This document shows positions 8,701 through 16,023 of a stretch of DNA of 64,000 bases, one piece after another. Position 1 is the stretch's first letter. Every line of letters begins with the position of its first letter. Under the pieces are notes generated by a model, which searched no databases, had not been told where the DNA came from, and saw only the letters and a program-made list of their open reading frames with translations. The DNA comes from Elusimicrobia bacterium RIFCSPLOWO2_02_FULL_39_32 (lineage in GTDB: Bacteria; Elusimicrobiota; Elusimicrobia; 2-02-FULL-39-32), in NCBI GenBank assembly GCA_001800135.1, contig MGUU01000010.1, forward strand, positions 51,696-115,695, in the 5' to 3' direction. A program made the translations under genes and the position numbers.

Positions 8701-11700
8701 TTGCAAACAGGTCCAATCACTGTGTCTCCTTTAACCGGGCAGCAAACTAAATTAGAAAAAGCTGTTGGAGAGTCTTTGGAATCAGAAAAAAAACCTGTAG
8801 AAATCCGCTGGAGAAGGTCCATGTTATTAGGAACTGATGGTTCACCCATAAGCTCTCCAGAGATTCCATCTTACGCTGTGGATGTAATGCCATATTTGAA
8901 TCTTGCGCCTAAAGGAGAAATCGAGTTTGAAAATTTTAGCAACGCGCTTTTAAAACTCTATGCTTCTCAAGGGTGGTTGCAAACCTACATACCTTCAATC
9001 AATTTAGAAAAGATGCCTTTACTTTATATTACTGCAAAGGTTTCAAGAGACACACATTTTGAATTTGAGTTAAAAAATCTTTATGAAGCAAGCATTTTAG
9101 GAGGGATTGTGGATAAGGTGCCTAAAGTGATGATTCAACTGCCCTATAATAATGGGCAGCCATACACAAGCGTGATTGATTTGCGGGAAGATTTAAAACT
9201 ATCCAGGGAAAGAAACAAAGAAACAAGATTGATGTTTATATCAGATCCTAAAGCTTATATTGAGATATCGAGAATTGCTTTTGCTCCAGTTGAAGCTCCT
9301 GCCACTCCTCCAGAAAAAACGAATCCTGTGATTCTATCTCCTATACAAGTATTGCCATTTATAAAACCATTGGAACGCGTGGAAGGACTTTTCGATCTCT
9401 CCAGTCCAACTCGTCTTTGGATGCGTCACTCATTTGGCTATTTTGGAATAAAGATTATTCCTATTGATCTTAATTTAAGACCTAGTCTTTATATAACAGG
9501 TAGAACAAATAGTGATATGCAATTTGAAATGGAGATGAGGAATGGAGGAGAGAATACAGTAGGAAAAGATATGGATAATGTTAGAAAAATAATGGTGCCA
9601 TTTCGCAATAGTTCTCAGAAACTAAACACAATATTTATTGATTTAAGAAGCTGGTTTTTAGATCCGAATATGATCAATATGCTTTACTTTTCTGATCCTC
9701 AATCCATATCTGGTGACGCTGGAGGATGGATAGATATCAATAGCATAGTTTTTAGTCAGCCTCTACCTTTTTACGATGAAGAGGAGACTGTTAATCCCTC
9801 TTTGCCTTTGCCAGGAACTTACATTAATGTCCTCCCTCATCTGACTTTTCTCAATAAGGGACAGGTTAAACTTGGCTATTGGTCAGGTTGGATCGAAAGC
9901 AGGATGCCAGCGGTCAATTTAGAAGAATATTCTGATCTTTATATTATTGCAAGAACCACAGCAAAAACTAGGTTTAAATTGGAGTTAAAGAACAAATATT
10001 ATGAACGTCTGGTAGGTCAAATATTAGATGGGGTTCATAAGATACCTATTGAATTGCCCAATACTCATAGTTTATACCGTCCAATTAAGATTGATTTAAG
10101 GGGCAGATTTATTTCAGCGTCAAAGAGAATAGCTGAAAATATAGCAATCTCTGATCCTGCCGGTGGAATAGAGATTGCACAAATCTCTTTTGCTAAGCCT
10201 AAACCATTTAATTTGGTGGAGACATTAATCGCAATGGTTCTCTGGACATTGGTTGGAGGATTTGGAGTTATTTTATCAGGAATATTACCCAATAGTGGGT
10301 TACACATTTTAGATTTAATTTTAAAGATAAGTTCAGGAATCATTGGTTTTTATGGATTAGCAGGAGGATTGTTTTATGCCCGCCATGGATTTTTAGGATT
10401 TCTTGCTCTGGTATCTGCTAGATATTTTGCTCAAAGCTATGGCAAAGATTTAAACCTAGCTAAAGGAGTAAAAGAGGAATTGAAAAAATATGGAATCCCA
10501 CTTAACTCACTTGCAGTAGTTGAACAATTAAGCGGAGCCGGCATTACCACATTTGCTCAAACCCATCAAGAGAAAGGAAAAGTAGAAATTTTATGGTGGC
10601 TGGTAACTAAATGGAAGCAGTTTGACTATTTAAGAAAAATCATGCTTTCGATTGTATTGGCTCATGAAAAAGAAAGAATCCTTGGACGCGATACCATTCG
10701 TATCTACCTCACTAAACCTTTAGTTTCCCTCCAAACACAATTAACTGCTAACAAAAAATTAAAATCCAAAAAAGAACTTATCCCGCTTGTTTTGAAATCT
10801 TTAATTTCTGAAATAGGGAGAGTGAAATTAAATAGTTTAGCTGTTGCCGATGGTTTTGCGCAAGCGCATCATACTCTTAAGATTTTACAGTTTTCCTCTA
10901 TTTTTAATGCTCCCCTTAAAAAAACGTTTGCCCGTCAAAATAAAATGATCCAGCCAGAAAATTTTATGAGGACTGTGCGCTATATGTCCCAAGAGGACTC
11001 ATTAGAAGCATTGAGTTCGTTTAGAGAATTCTATCTCAAGAATCCTATTTTGGCAAAAGAATCCTTTGGCATTTTTTTAGAGAAACTTTTTAGACAAGGA
11101 GGAGAAGCTGAATATTTAGACCCATCCAATGCCATGGGTTTTAAAGAGACTTTAAAAAATGTTGAACTCTTTATTTCCCTGCTTGTTCCGCAAGCCAGAT
11201 TAACCAAAGAACAAAAAAGCATATTGGCAGAGGTATGGAAAAACGGAGCAAGAAAAGCTGAAGAGTTATCCTATTCAAAATCAAATGACGTTGAGGAAGA
11301 ACTTGTGCCGCAAGATGCTGAAAGCTTGCTTGCAAATCTTTTTGATTTTTCTGATGGGTTACACTCTTTAGATAAACTCAGCGTCTTAGCTAAAAGAATC
11401 ACTCTGGCAGTTAATAGGGAGAAAAATAGCGGGAAGAAAATGATCCTTCCTATTATTACTAACAAAGATTCGATTGATATTGAAAGCTTAAAATATCAGT
11501 TAAAGAAGGAGTTCCCGGATATTACAGAAGAGATATTAAGGAAGGTTTCATTTGGAGAATTCGTCATCACCCGCCAAGACCTTTTATCCAGGCAGAATGC
11601 CGATCCCTTAATTGAGATGGATACTGACCTTATTTATGAGATTCTAAGAGAAAGGCTTAAAAAATCTCCAATCTATAGGGGTTTGGAGTTTAACCTACAG

Positions 11701-11853
11701 ATATTTACGGACAATCCTCACAGATTTAAGGAGAGCTGGAAAATAAGACAGCTCCAGTTGTTCATCATTGTATCAGGTAGGAAAGTGATTGAATATTTTA
11801 AAGAAATGGAAGAGTCGCTTCATGCAAGAAGAACTCTTTCAATTCAGCAGTAA
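5770..11853 (+). CDS. Giant exported multidomain protein: TraB/TIKI-like N-terminal region, three beta-rich repeats, membrane segments
   Basis: I know no named homologue for the whole 2027-residue frame. A signal-peptide-like segment (CVSLALAAIFFYVNIAFGA) lies about 110 residues in, so an in-frame ATG at 5995 is an alternative start; both starts share the context TTTACGACAATGAG and neither has a strong Shine-Dalgarno. Residues ~250-730 carry VMHIQDAHENF (His266, His271), VGLEGAQG (297-304) and IAGGFHTSGM (705-714), an arrangement like the TraB/TIKI/ChaN superfamily (early His and Glu motifs, late GGxH). Residues ~960-976 (LKPILAVLLVVSC) look like an internal lipoprotein signal. Three ~130-residue repeats follow (about 1041-1175, 1195-1330, 1354-1477), each with an LYI-FE-E core and an SDP...I..I-F end, resembling jelly-roll carbohydrate-binding modules. 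Hydrophobic segments occupy ~1482-1560. The C-terminal ~460 residues are helical and unrecognised. Reading it as a fusion of two ancestral exported proteins is my inference. Confidence 0.7.
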   Translation: MRTFTSKYQQFVGTRFSLPIFLDWFNLETIQKKLTVLKLCYRTYQWVLFFLFGGFKKSPPQIESGNLATVPAFTTMRNSTSSRVLLIYSRGNRICQAPKFQSKYKWKQCVSLALAAIFFYVNIAFGAIEPAQKLWKERRAALLKIEKKKPIHETSDFFVDSPLNPNSIPQGSLTQLPLTPQAASQKITHLTQLPSLQDQFCPNPLPKNELGFSRLNLKSFLSGTVPILKHGGGINSWIQSLPSECADIKEVYFPAEWKSGDLIVMHIQDAHENFQAQANIAKILESLTKKGQDKIVVGLEGAQGKLNFTPYRSFPDKGIIKDVADYFLKNSMISGAEYAGLTLNPEGSDQSSLLFSGIEDEKLYSNHVRAFKDSVLEEKEAKKIILELQNSLNLLKTKILNSDLKELDQNMTLHYKGQIKLSQYLKVLTQDGIPSDSEMIHKFMNALNLEETLNYEQVEKERRALTNSLVEKLPKLELNKLISSSLSYRLGNISYGAFYQYLKDLCQAYGVGLAKVPEMDKYVRYVLLTGTIHAESLFKEITRLEEKTVQRLVVNQKEKSVIRLSQDIRLLEKLISFSLSPEEWEEYKKRRDEIQRVGKRMSEFKILSKGFLEVFSKNQIEASPPKRIAISEQTFLESLSSFEKFNQFAIQRNNALVENLLAQEASFQSRVPNLAIGFSVQQGLPQRSTPRAAESRDVARVAVLIAGGFHTSGMTQNLRNRKIAYAVVSPRLEISQKKGTAYLEIFNREKMPLEKLFSGERITLKSSSPFAPVGKILNQIVPALEGAFLSFAMGLFIKKALLKITNLDKSVKKQIEREIIDWFSMLKEENSFHTIKNLKIKDLVEIERDSKGVFKKGRLHFEFYGKSPDKEKKRVEVFLTILDSSLKDKSDLQSPKNISVQIKDSILILSGPEPGFFEKSLASMKLVKQSFYQLTQELSKKIVEELKILKVQTLAASHLFLRSLKPILAVLLVVSCKLQTGPITVSPLTGQQTKLEKAVGESLESEKKPVEIRWRRSMLLGTDGSPISSPEIPSYAVDVMPYLNLAPKGEIEFENFSNALLKLYASQGWLQTYIPSINLEKMPLLYITAKVSRDTHFEFELKNLYEASILGGIVDKVPKVMIQLPYNNGQPYTSVIDLREDLKLSRERNKETRLMFISDPKAYIEISRIAFAPVEAPATPPEKTNPVILSPIQVLPFIKPLERVEGLFDLSSPTRLWMRHSFGYFGIKIIPIDLNLRPSLYITGRTNSDMQFEMEMRNGGENTVGKDMDNVRKIMVPFRNSSQKLNTIFIDLRSWFLDPNMINMLYFSDPQSISGDAGGWIDINSIVFSQPLPFYDEEETVNPSLPLPGTYINVLPHLTFLNKGQVKLGYWSGWIESRMPAVNLEEYSDLYIIARTTAKTRFKLELKNKYYERLVGQILDGVHKIPIELPNTHSLYRPIKIDLRGRFISASKRIAENIAISDPAGGIEIAQISFAKPKPFNLVETLIAMVLWTLVGGFGVILSGILPNSGLHILDLILKISSGIIGFYGLAGGLFYARHGFLGFLALVSARYFAQSYGKDLNLAKGVKEELKKYGIPLNSLAVVEQLSGAGITTFAQTHQEKGKVEILWWLVTKWKQFDYLRKIMLSIVLAHEKERILGRDTIRIYLTKPLVSLQTQLTANKKLKSKKELIPLVLKSLISEIGRVKLNSLAVADGFAQAHHTLKILQFSSIFNAPLKKTFARQNKMIQPENFMRTVRYMSQEDSLEALSSFREFYLKNPILAKESFGIFLEKLFRQGGEAEYLDPSNAMGFKETLKNVELFISLLVPQARLTKEQKSILAEVWKNGARKAEELSYSKSNDVEEELVPQDAESLLANLFDFSDGLHSLDKLSVLAKRITLAVNREKNSGKKMILPIITNKDSIDIESLKYQLKKEFPDITEEILRKVSFGEFVITRQDLLSRQNADPLIEMDTDLIYEILRERLKKSPIYRGLEFNLQIFTDNPHRFKESWKIRQLQLFIIVSGRKVIEYFKEMEESLHARRTLSIQQ
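5957..5987 (+). terminator. Intrinsic-terminator-like hairpin inside the leader or N-terminal codons of the giant gene
   Basis: AAAGCGGGAAC (5957-5967) and GTTCCCGCTTT (5977-5987) form a perfect 11-bp stem with a 9-nt loop, running into a short T tract. It ends 8 nt before the in-frame ATG at 5995. Other hairpins precede it: TCTAGATT/AATCTAGA (5831-5851) and AGAACC/GGTTCT just after 5890. This suggests an attenuator controlling expression of the 5995 start, but the T tract is short, so it could also be only a translated hairpin. Confidence 0.45.
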
Positions 11854-11946
11854 AAGAGAGCTTCAAGTTTAAGTCCTAGAGATGTTAGATGAAAGAATGC
11901 TAGACAGATGAACTTGGCTCTTCTAAAAAACAGGAGGTAAACGACA
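11854..11946 (+). promoter_or_regulatory. Hairpin-capable spacer and strong ribosome binding site
   Basis: AAGAGAGCTTCAAGTT (11854-11869) can pair with AACTTGGCTCTT (11911-11922) with a 2-nt bulge. The pair is followed by AGGAGG, a perfect Shine-Dalgarno, 9 nt before the ATG at 11947. It may be a weak terminator or a processing structure between the giant gene and the small secreted gene. Confidence 0.35.
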
Positions 11947-12519
11947 ATGAATACCAAACCAGCAAAGAAGTTAGTGACAGTAGTACTAGGAATTGCAATT
12001 GCAATGTCATTACAAGGCATCGCATTTTGCGGTCAGAGCGCGTTAGTGGATATTGTGATGACCATACAAAATCTATCCATACAGCGCTTAAGTGAAAACT
12101 CCATAGCAGTGATGGCTGCACCGGGTGTTGCCCAAGTTACTGATAGAACCATCTTTAAGAATGATGGTAACGGCACAGTAAACTATGCGATTAAAGTCGC
12201 AAATACTGTGGGAACATGGAGTCTGGTAAGCACAGTCCCACAAGCGAATCAGTATCGTTTATACGCGCTTTGGCATCAGTGGGATCAAAAACCAGCTGTG
12301 AATGAGTTCCAGGCTAATGATATCTTAACAATCAGCGATCAAACTAGCTCAGATACTCTTTTCTTCAACGACACTGAATCGCATGCAATAGATGCGGTAA
12401 AAGGATCTAATGTTGCTCCTAATGAAGAGAGGAATCTTTACATAAGGTTTGACGCGCCTCAAGGCGGCAGCGGAAGCGCCACTTCCCAAATTAGCGTAAA
12501 CGCAGTCGCGCTTCAATAG
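11947..12519 (+). CDS. Small secreted hypothetical protein
   Basis: This 190-residue protein has a clear Sec signal peptide (MNTKPAKKLVTVVLG..., cleavage near AFCG-QSA, about residue 28). The mature part is beta-rich and low in Lys. It includes a segment reading RTIFKNDGNGTVNYAIKVAN that looks like one strand pair of an Ig-like or surface-layer-type domain, and it ends in a Gly/Ser-rich stretch before ISVNAVAL. I cannot name a family. The start is secure: AGGAGG lies just upstream, and the context ACGACAATGA is shared with both candidate starts of the preceding giant gene, suggesting common regulation or a duplicated leader. A surface or periplasmic structural role is a guess. Confidence 0.65.
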   Translation: MNTKPAKKLVTVVLGIAIAMSLQGIAFCGQSALVDIVMTIQNLSIQRLSENSIAVMAAPGVAQVTDRTIFKNDGNGTVNYAIKVANTVGTWSLVSTVPQANQYRLYALWHQWDQKPAVNEFQANDILTISDQTSSDTLFFNDTESHAIDAVKGSNVAPNEERNLYIRFDAPQGGSGSATSQISVNAVALQ

Positions 12520-12546
12520 GATAGGACAAAATGATAAAATCATTGA

Positions 12547-13662
12547 ATGAAAATCTTGCATGTTATCCCTAGCCTTGGGATTGGCGGCACTGAAAAAGTT
12601 CTTTTGCAGCTTTGCAGAGCTCTTGAATCTAAATCTTTGCAGCAGTATGTGGTAGCTTTAAAGGTTGGAGGAGCAACTGAGGAATCTTTAAAAGGAATTC
12701 ATATTCCAGTAAGGGTTCTTAATTCTTCTAACTCTTTTTGGTCAGGCATCTTAGATTTTCCCAGACTTTATTCTGATCTTAAAGAAATCATCGCTGAAGT
12801 TTCACCAGAGATCGTCCATACCTGGCTTAGCCGGGCCAATATCCTTGGCAGGTTTACAGCAAAAAAATGCAAGGTTCCTTATGTTATTTCTAGCTTAAGG
12901 GTTATGGAAGAAGAAAAGTCTTACCATCTCTGGGCTGAACGTTTTACTCAAAAATGGTGCGACCGGGTTACAGTTAATTCCCCTTCTTTAGAAAAGTTTG
13001 CTTTGGAAAAAATTGGCATACCAAAAGAGAAAGTGATTGTTATCCTGAATGGGATTGATTGCAGCGCTCAAAGAATTGACCAGAGCATAGTTGATTCCTT
13101 TAGGAAAGAATGGATAAAAGAGAATGAAGTAGTGATTGGCGCCATGGGACGGCTTCACATTCAAAAAGGGATAGATGTTTTTTTAAAAGCGGCAAAAATT
13201 GTGGCGGAAAAAATACCTAATGCGAAATTTTTAATAGCAGGAGATGGCCCGGAAAAAGAGTCTTTAATGCAGCTTAGTCACTCGTTGGGCATTGAGTCTA
13301 AAGTTCAATTCTGCGGCTGGGTAAAAGAGAGCGCTTCTTTTTTATCGCTTTTACAAATTTTTGTCTTAACCAGTCGTTGGGAAGGGATGCCGAATGTGAT
13401 TTTAGAGGCCATGGCATTAAAAAAACCGATTGTGGCCACAAAAGTTGGAGGCACATTAGATTTAATTGAGCATGAAAAAGAGGGATTATTAGTTAAAAGC
13501 AATGATCCAGAGTCTTGCGCTCAAGCGATTCTTCGGGCACTTCAAGACCGCTTTTTAGTAGAAAAACTTTCCCAGTCTGCTTATCAAAAAGTTCAGCAAA
13601 AATTTAGTTTAGAAAAAATGATTGAATCCTATCGTTCTTTGTATGAAACTTTTGCAAAATAG
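12547..13662 (+). CDS. Glycosyltransferase family 4
   Basis: This 371-residue GT-B fold enzyme transfers a sugar from a nucleotide-activated donor. The N-terminal acceptor domain starts ILHVIPSLGIGGTEKVLLQL, including the GGTE/GGAE-type motif after beta-1. The C-terminal donor domain has IGAMGRLHIQKGIDVFL, LIAGDGPEKESL and the E-x7-E-type retaining GT4 motif (EGMPNVILEAMALKKPIVATKVGG). Its acceptor and donor cannot be read from sequence. It precedes the HAD-to-Ino1 cluster by 38 nt, in which an inverted repeat lies, so it may be the first gene of that operon or a separate unit. A cell-surface glycan or glycolipid target is likely given the neighbours. Confidence 0.9.
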   Translation: MKILHVIPSLGIGGTEKVLLQLCRALESKSLQQYVVALKVGGATEESLKGIHIPVRVLNSSNSFWSGILDFPRLYSDLKEIIAEVSPEIVHTWLSRANILGRFTAKKCKVPYVISSLRVMEEEKSYHLWAERFTQKWCDRVTVNSPSLEKFALEKIGIPKEKVIVILNGIDCSAQRIDQSIVDSFRKEWIKENEVVIGAMGRLHIQKGIDVFLKAAKIVAEKIPNAKFLIAGDGPEKESLMQLSHSLGIESKVQFCGWVKESASFLSLLQIFVLTSRWEGMPNVILEAMALKKPIVATKVGGTLDLIEHEKEGLLVKSNDPESCAQAILRALQDRFLVEKLSQSAYQKVQQKFSLEKMIESYRSLYETFAK

Positions 13663-13680
13663 AGCTCAAATGTTTCATAC
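13641..13680. repeat. Inverted repeat at the end of the GT4 gene; direct repeat into the next gene
   Basis: GTATGAAAC (13641-13649) and GTTTCATAC (13672-13680) form a 9-bp inverted repeat spanning the GT4 stop codon, with no following T tract. In addition ATGAAACTTTTGCAAAATAG (13643-13662) recurs at 18 of 20 positions as the first 20 nt of the next gene (13701-13720), so the same string is the GT4 tail and the HAD head. Confidence 0.6.
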
Positions 13681-13700
13681 GAAATAGGCATACTATACCC

Positions 13701-14444
13701 ATGAAACTTTTGACAAATAGTTTTAAGGCAATTTTATTTGATTTTGGAGGCACTTTAGATTCTGATGGGATTGCTTGGAAAGAGCGGTTTTATCCTATCT
13801 ATCGTTCCTGCGGTCTAAATTTGGATTTTAAAGAGTTTGAAAAATATTTTTTCTCTTCTGATGATGCTTTGGTCGAACAGAAACTTAAAAATCTCTCTTT
13901 TTCAAAAACCATTTATTTACAGGTTTCATTGGTTTTAAAGAATGCTGGGCTTTTGAAAAAAAATGGTTCAAGGCAATTTATAAAATCTGATAAATCCCAT
14001 TTAAATGTTCAGAAATTTTTAGCGCAGAAAATTTCTGATATTTTTATTCAGGATTCTTTAAAAATTATTAAAAGAAACATAAAACTTCTTAAAAAATTAA
14101 AAAAACATTATAAGCTGGGCATTGTATCTAATTTTTATGGAAATTTGCCTTTTATTTGCATGGATTTTGGACTCTCTTCTTATTTTGACGCGATTATTGA
14201 TTCTGAACAGGTAGGATTTAAAAAACCTGATCCCCGCATTTTTGAATGCGCATTAAAAAAGGTGCGGGCAAGAGCTGAGCAAACTCTTTTTGTGGGAGAT
14301 TCTGTTTCCAGAGACATGCAGGGCGCTAAAAATATTGGAATGCCGCATATCTGGTTAAAAGCTGAGAGCTTAAGAGGGATTAAACCCTGTTGTAACAAAG
14401 AAAAAATAATTCATTCTTTACAGGAGCTTGCCCAAATTTTATGA
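13701..14444 (+). CDS. HAD-superfamily hydrolase
   Basis: This is a 247-residue HAD-like phosphatase candidate. Motif I is DFGGTLDSDG with nucleophile Asp14; the usual second Asp (position +2) is Gly16, as in many DFGGTL-type HADs, which may lower or change phosphatase activity. The region around GIVSNFYGNLP fits motif II, VGFKKPDP supplies the motif III Lys, and VGDSVSRDMQGAKNIG is motif IV. A cap domain fits residues ~20-110. Its stop overlaps the next gene's start (ATGA), so it belongs to the inositol-phosphate cluster. It could dephosphorylate an inositol-phosphate or cyclitol-phosphate intermediate; that substrate is inferred from context only. No clear Shine-Dalgarno precedes the ATG. 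Confidence 0.82.
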   Translation: MKLLTNSFKAILFDFGGTLDSDGIAWKERFYPIYRSCGLNLDFKEFEKYFFSSDDALVEQKLKNLSFSKTIYLQVSLVLKNAGLLKKNGSRQFIKSDKSHLNVQKFLAQKISDIFIQDSLKIIKRNIKLLKKLKKHYKLGIVSNFYGNLPFICMDFGLSSYFDAIIDSEQVGFKKPDPRIFECALKKVRARAEQTLFVGDSVSRDMQGAKNIGMPHIWLKAESLRGIKPCCNKEKIIHSLQELAQIL

Positions 14445-15139
14445 GCATTAGCTCAGGCGGGATTATCGCCGCAGGCGATGGATCCAGATTTAAAAAATCT
14501 GGAATTTCAATCCATAAGCCTTTGATTTGCGTGAATGGTTTTCCTTTAATCGGGCACACTCTAAAAAATTTTGAATCTTGCGGAATAAAAAAAATAGTTA
14601 TTATTTTTAATGAAACAGAATCTGAATGTGTTCAGTGGGTAAAAGAGAACTTTCCAAGACTTGAGGTGAGATTTATTGTAAAATCTACAAATTCTTCTTA
14701 TGAAAGTTTTTTCTTAGTAGGGAAGGCTTTAGGAGTTGGGAGGCATTTGATAACCACAGTGGACTCTTTTTGTGAATTAAAGGAATTTAAAAAAATGGCG
14801 GATGATTTTGAATCAGAGGATTCATCCCTTTATCTTGGAGTTACAGATTTTGTGCAAGATGAAAAACCGCTTTGGGTGAGCATGAATCAAAAAAATAATC
14901 GTATTACTCAGTTAGGTCTTGCCCAAGGAGATGCTGTGACTTGTGGTTTTTATAATTTTTCTCATCATATTTTTAGCTTAAAGCCTGAAAAAGAAATGAA
15001 ATCTTTAAGGTTTTATTTAAAGTGGCTTTTAGAGGAACAGGTTCCAACTTATGGGATTCCTTTGGGACAGGTGATTGATATTGATGACCTTGAAGATCTT
15101 AAAAGCGCTGAGGCAATGTTCAAAAAAGGAGAATCATGA
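14441..15139 (+). CDS. Nucleotidyltransferase (NTP_transferase family)
   Basis: This 232-residue enzyme has the sugar-nucleotidyltransferase core: GGIIAAGDGSRFKKSG (residues 6-21), then KPLICVNGFPLIGHTL, the usual Lys plus signature of NTP:phosphosugar nucleotidyltransferases. ITTVDSF (~106) sits where the metal-binding Asp is expected. It would join CTP or another NTP to a sugar-, cyclitol- or choline-phosphate. Because the same operon encodes myo-inositol-1-phosphate synthase and a CDP-alcohol phosphotransferase, CTP:inositol-1-phosphate cytidylyltransferase activity is an attractive hypothesis, unproven. It overlaps both neighbours by 4 nt. Confidence 0.85.
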   Translation: MSISSGGIIAAGDGSRFKKSGISIHKPLICVNGFPLIGHTLKNFESCGIKKIVIIFNETESECVQWVKENFPRLEVRFIVKSTNSSYESFFLVGKALGVGRHLITTVDSFCELKEFKKMADDFESEDSSLYLGVTDFVQDEKPLWVSMNQKNNRITQLGLAQGDAVTCGFYNFSHHIFSLKPEKEMKSLRFYLKWLLEEQVPTYGIPLGQVIDIDDLEDLKSAEAMFKKGES

Positions 15140-16023
15140 CTTTAGAATTTTTAGGACTTTATCGGGAAACGCTTCATTCCCCTCAAAGAGAATTGGATGA
15201 TCTTGAGATTTTAAAATCTACTGCTGAGGAATTAAAGAAAAAAGGGATTAAAGTTACTTTGTTAAAACCAGAGGAGTTTTTAAAAGAGAGGAAAAAATGG
15301 GAGAATTCAAACCTCTCTTTAATCTTTGCCATGTGCGAGCGCAAAGAGATTTTAAAAATTTTAGAGAGTTTTGAATCTTCTTTTATTCCTGTGCTTAATC
15401 CCATTCAGGCGATTTGGAATACATATCGTTATCGGATGGTTTCACTTCTTAATCTGGCCAAAGTTTCTTTTCCTGTGAGCGAATTGGTTTCTACCCATGC
15501 GTCTCATTCAAAGAATTTCAACAGTCACCCATATCCATTTTGGGTAAAAAGGGGCGATGTGCATAATACCCAGGCTGGAGATGTGAGTTTAGTGAAGACA
15601 GCCATAGAACTGGAAAATGTCCTTTCTAATTTTAAAGCTCGGGGAATATCGCAAGCAGTTTTGCAAGAGCATTTAAATGGAGATTTGGTTAAATTTTATG
15701 GAATAGGTTCACCTGCGATCACTAACAGCAGATTTTCAGCTTGGTTTAAGTGGTTTTATCATAAGGATCAGGATTTAAAGAAACACCAATTTTCTGAGGA
15801 TCTCTTAAAAAAACTTACGCAATCCACTGCCCAAGCTTTAGGTCTTGAGATTTATGGAGGGGACGCTGTAGTGCTGCCAGATGGAAAGATATTTGTAATT
15901 GATATCAATGCCTGGCCTAGTTTTGCTTTATTTAGAGCTGAGGCAGCTTCTGCCATAGCCTCTTATCTTCTGGTGCGCAGCGAGAAAAAAGCTCGTGTTT
16001 TTACCACAGTAAAAGTTTCATGA
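15136..16023 (+). CDS. ATP-grasp-like ligase
   Basis: This 295-residue protein has an N-terminal Rossmann-like pre-ATP-grasp part and a central segment of RimK/D-Ala-D-Ala-ligase type: FWVKRGDVHNTQAGDVSLV supplies the ATP-binding Lys, QAVLQEHLNGDLVKFYGIG the next strand, and YGGDAVVLPDGKIFVIDINAWPSF the metal-binding D-x-N end (DINAWP). ATP-grasp enzymes activate a carboxylate and couple it to an amine or thiol. In this operon the amine could come from the neighbouring class III aminotransferase, so an amide or peptide-type modification is plausible. It overlaps both neighbours by 4 nt. The substrate is unknown. Confidence 0.75.
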   Translation: MTLEFLGLYRETLHSPQRELDDLEILKSTAEELKKKGIKVTLLKPEEFLKERKKWENSNLSLIFAMCERKEILKILESFESSFIPVLNPIQAIWNTYRYRMVSLLNLAKVSFPVSELVSTHASHSKNFNSHPYPFWVKRGDVHNTQAGDVSLVKTAIELENVLSNFKARGISQAVLQEHLNGDLVKFYGIGSPAITNSRFSAWFKWFYHKDQDLKKHQFSEDLLKKLTQSTAQALGLEIYGGDAVVLPDGKIFVIDINAWPSFALFRAEAASAIASYLLVRSEKKARVFTTVKVS

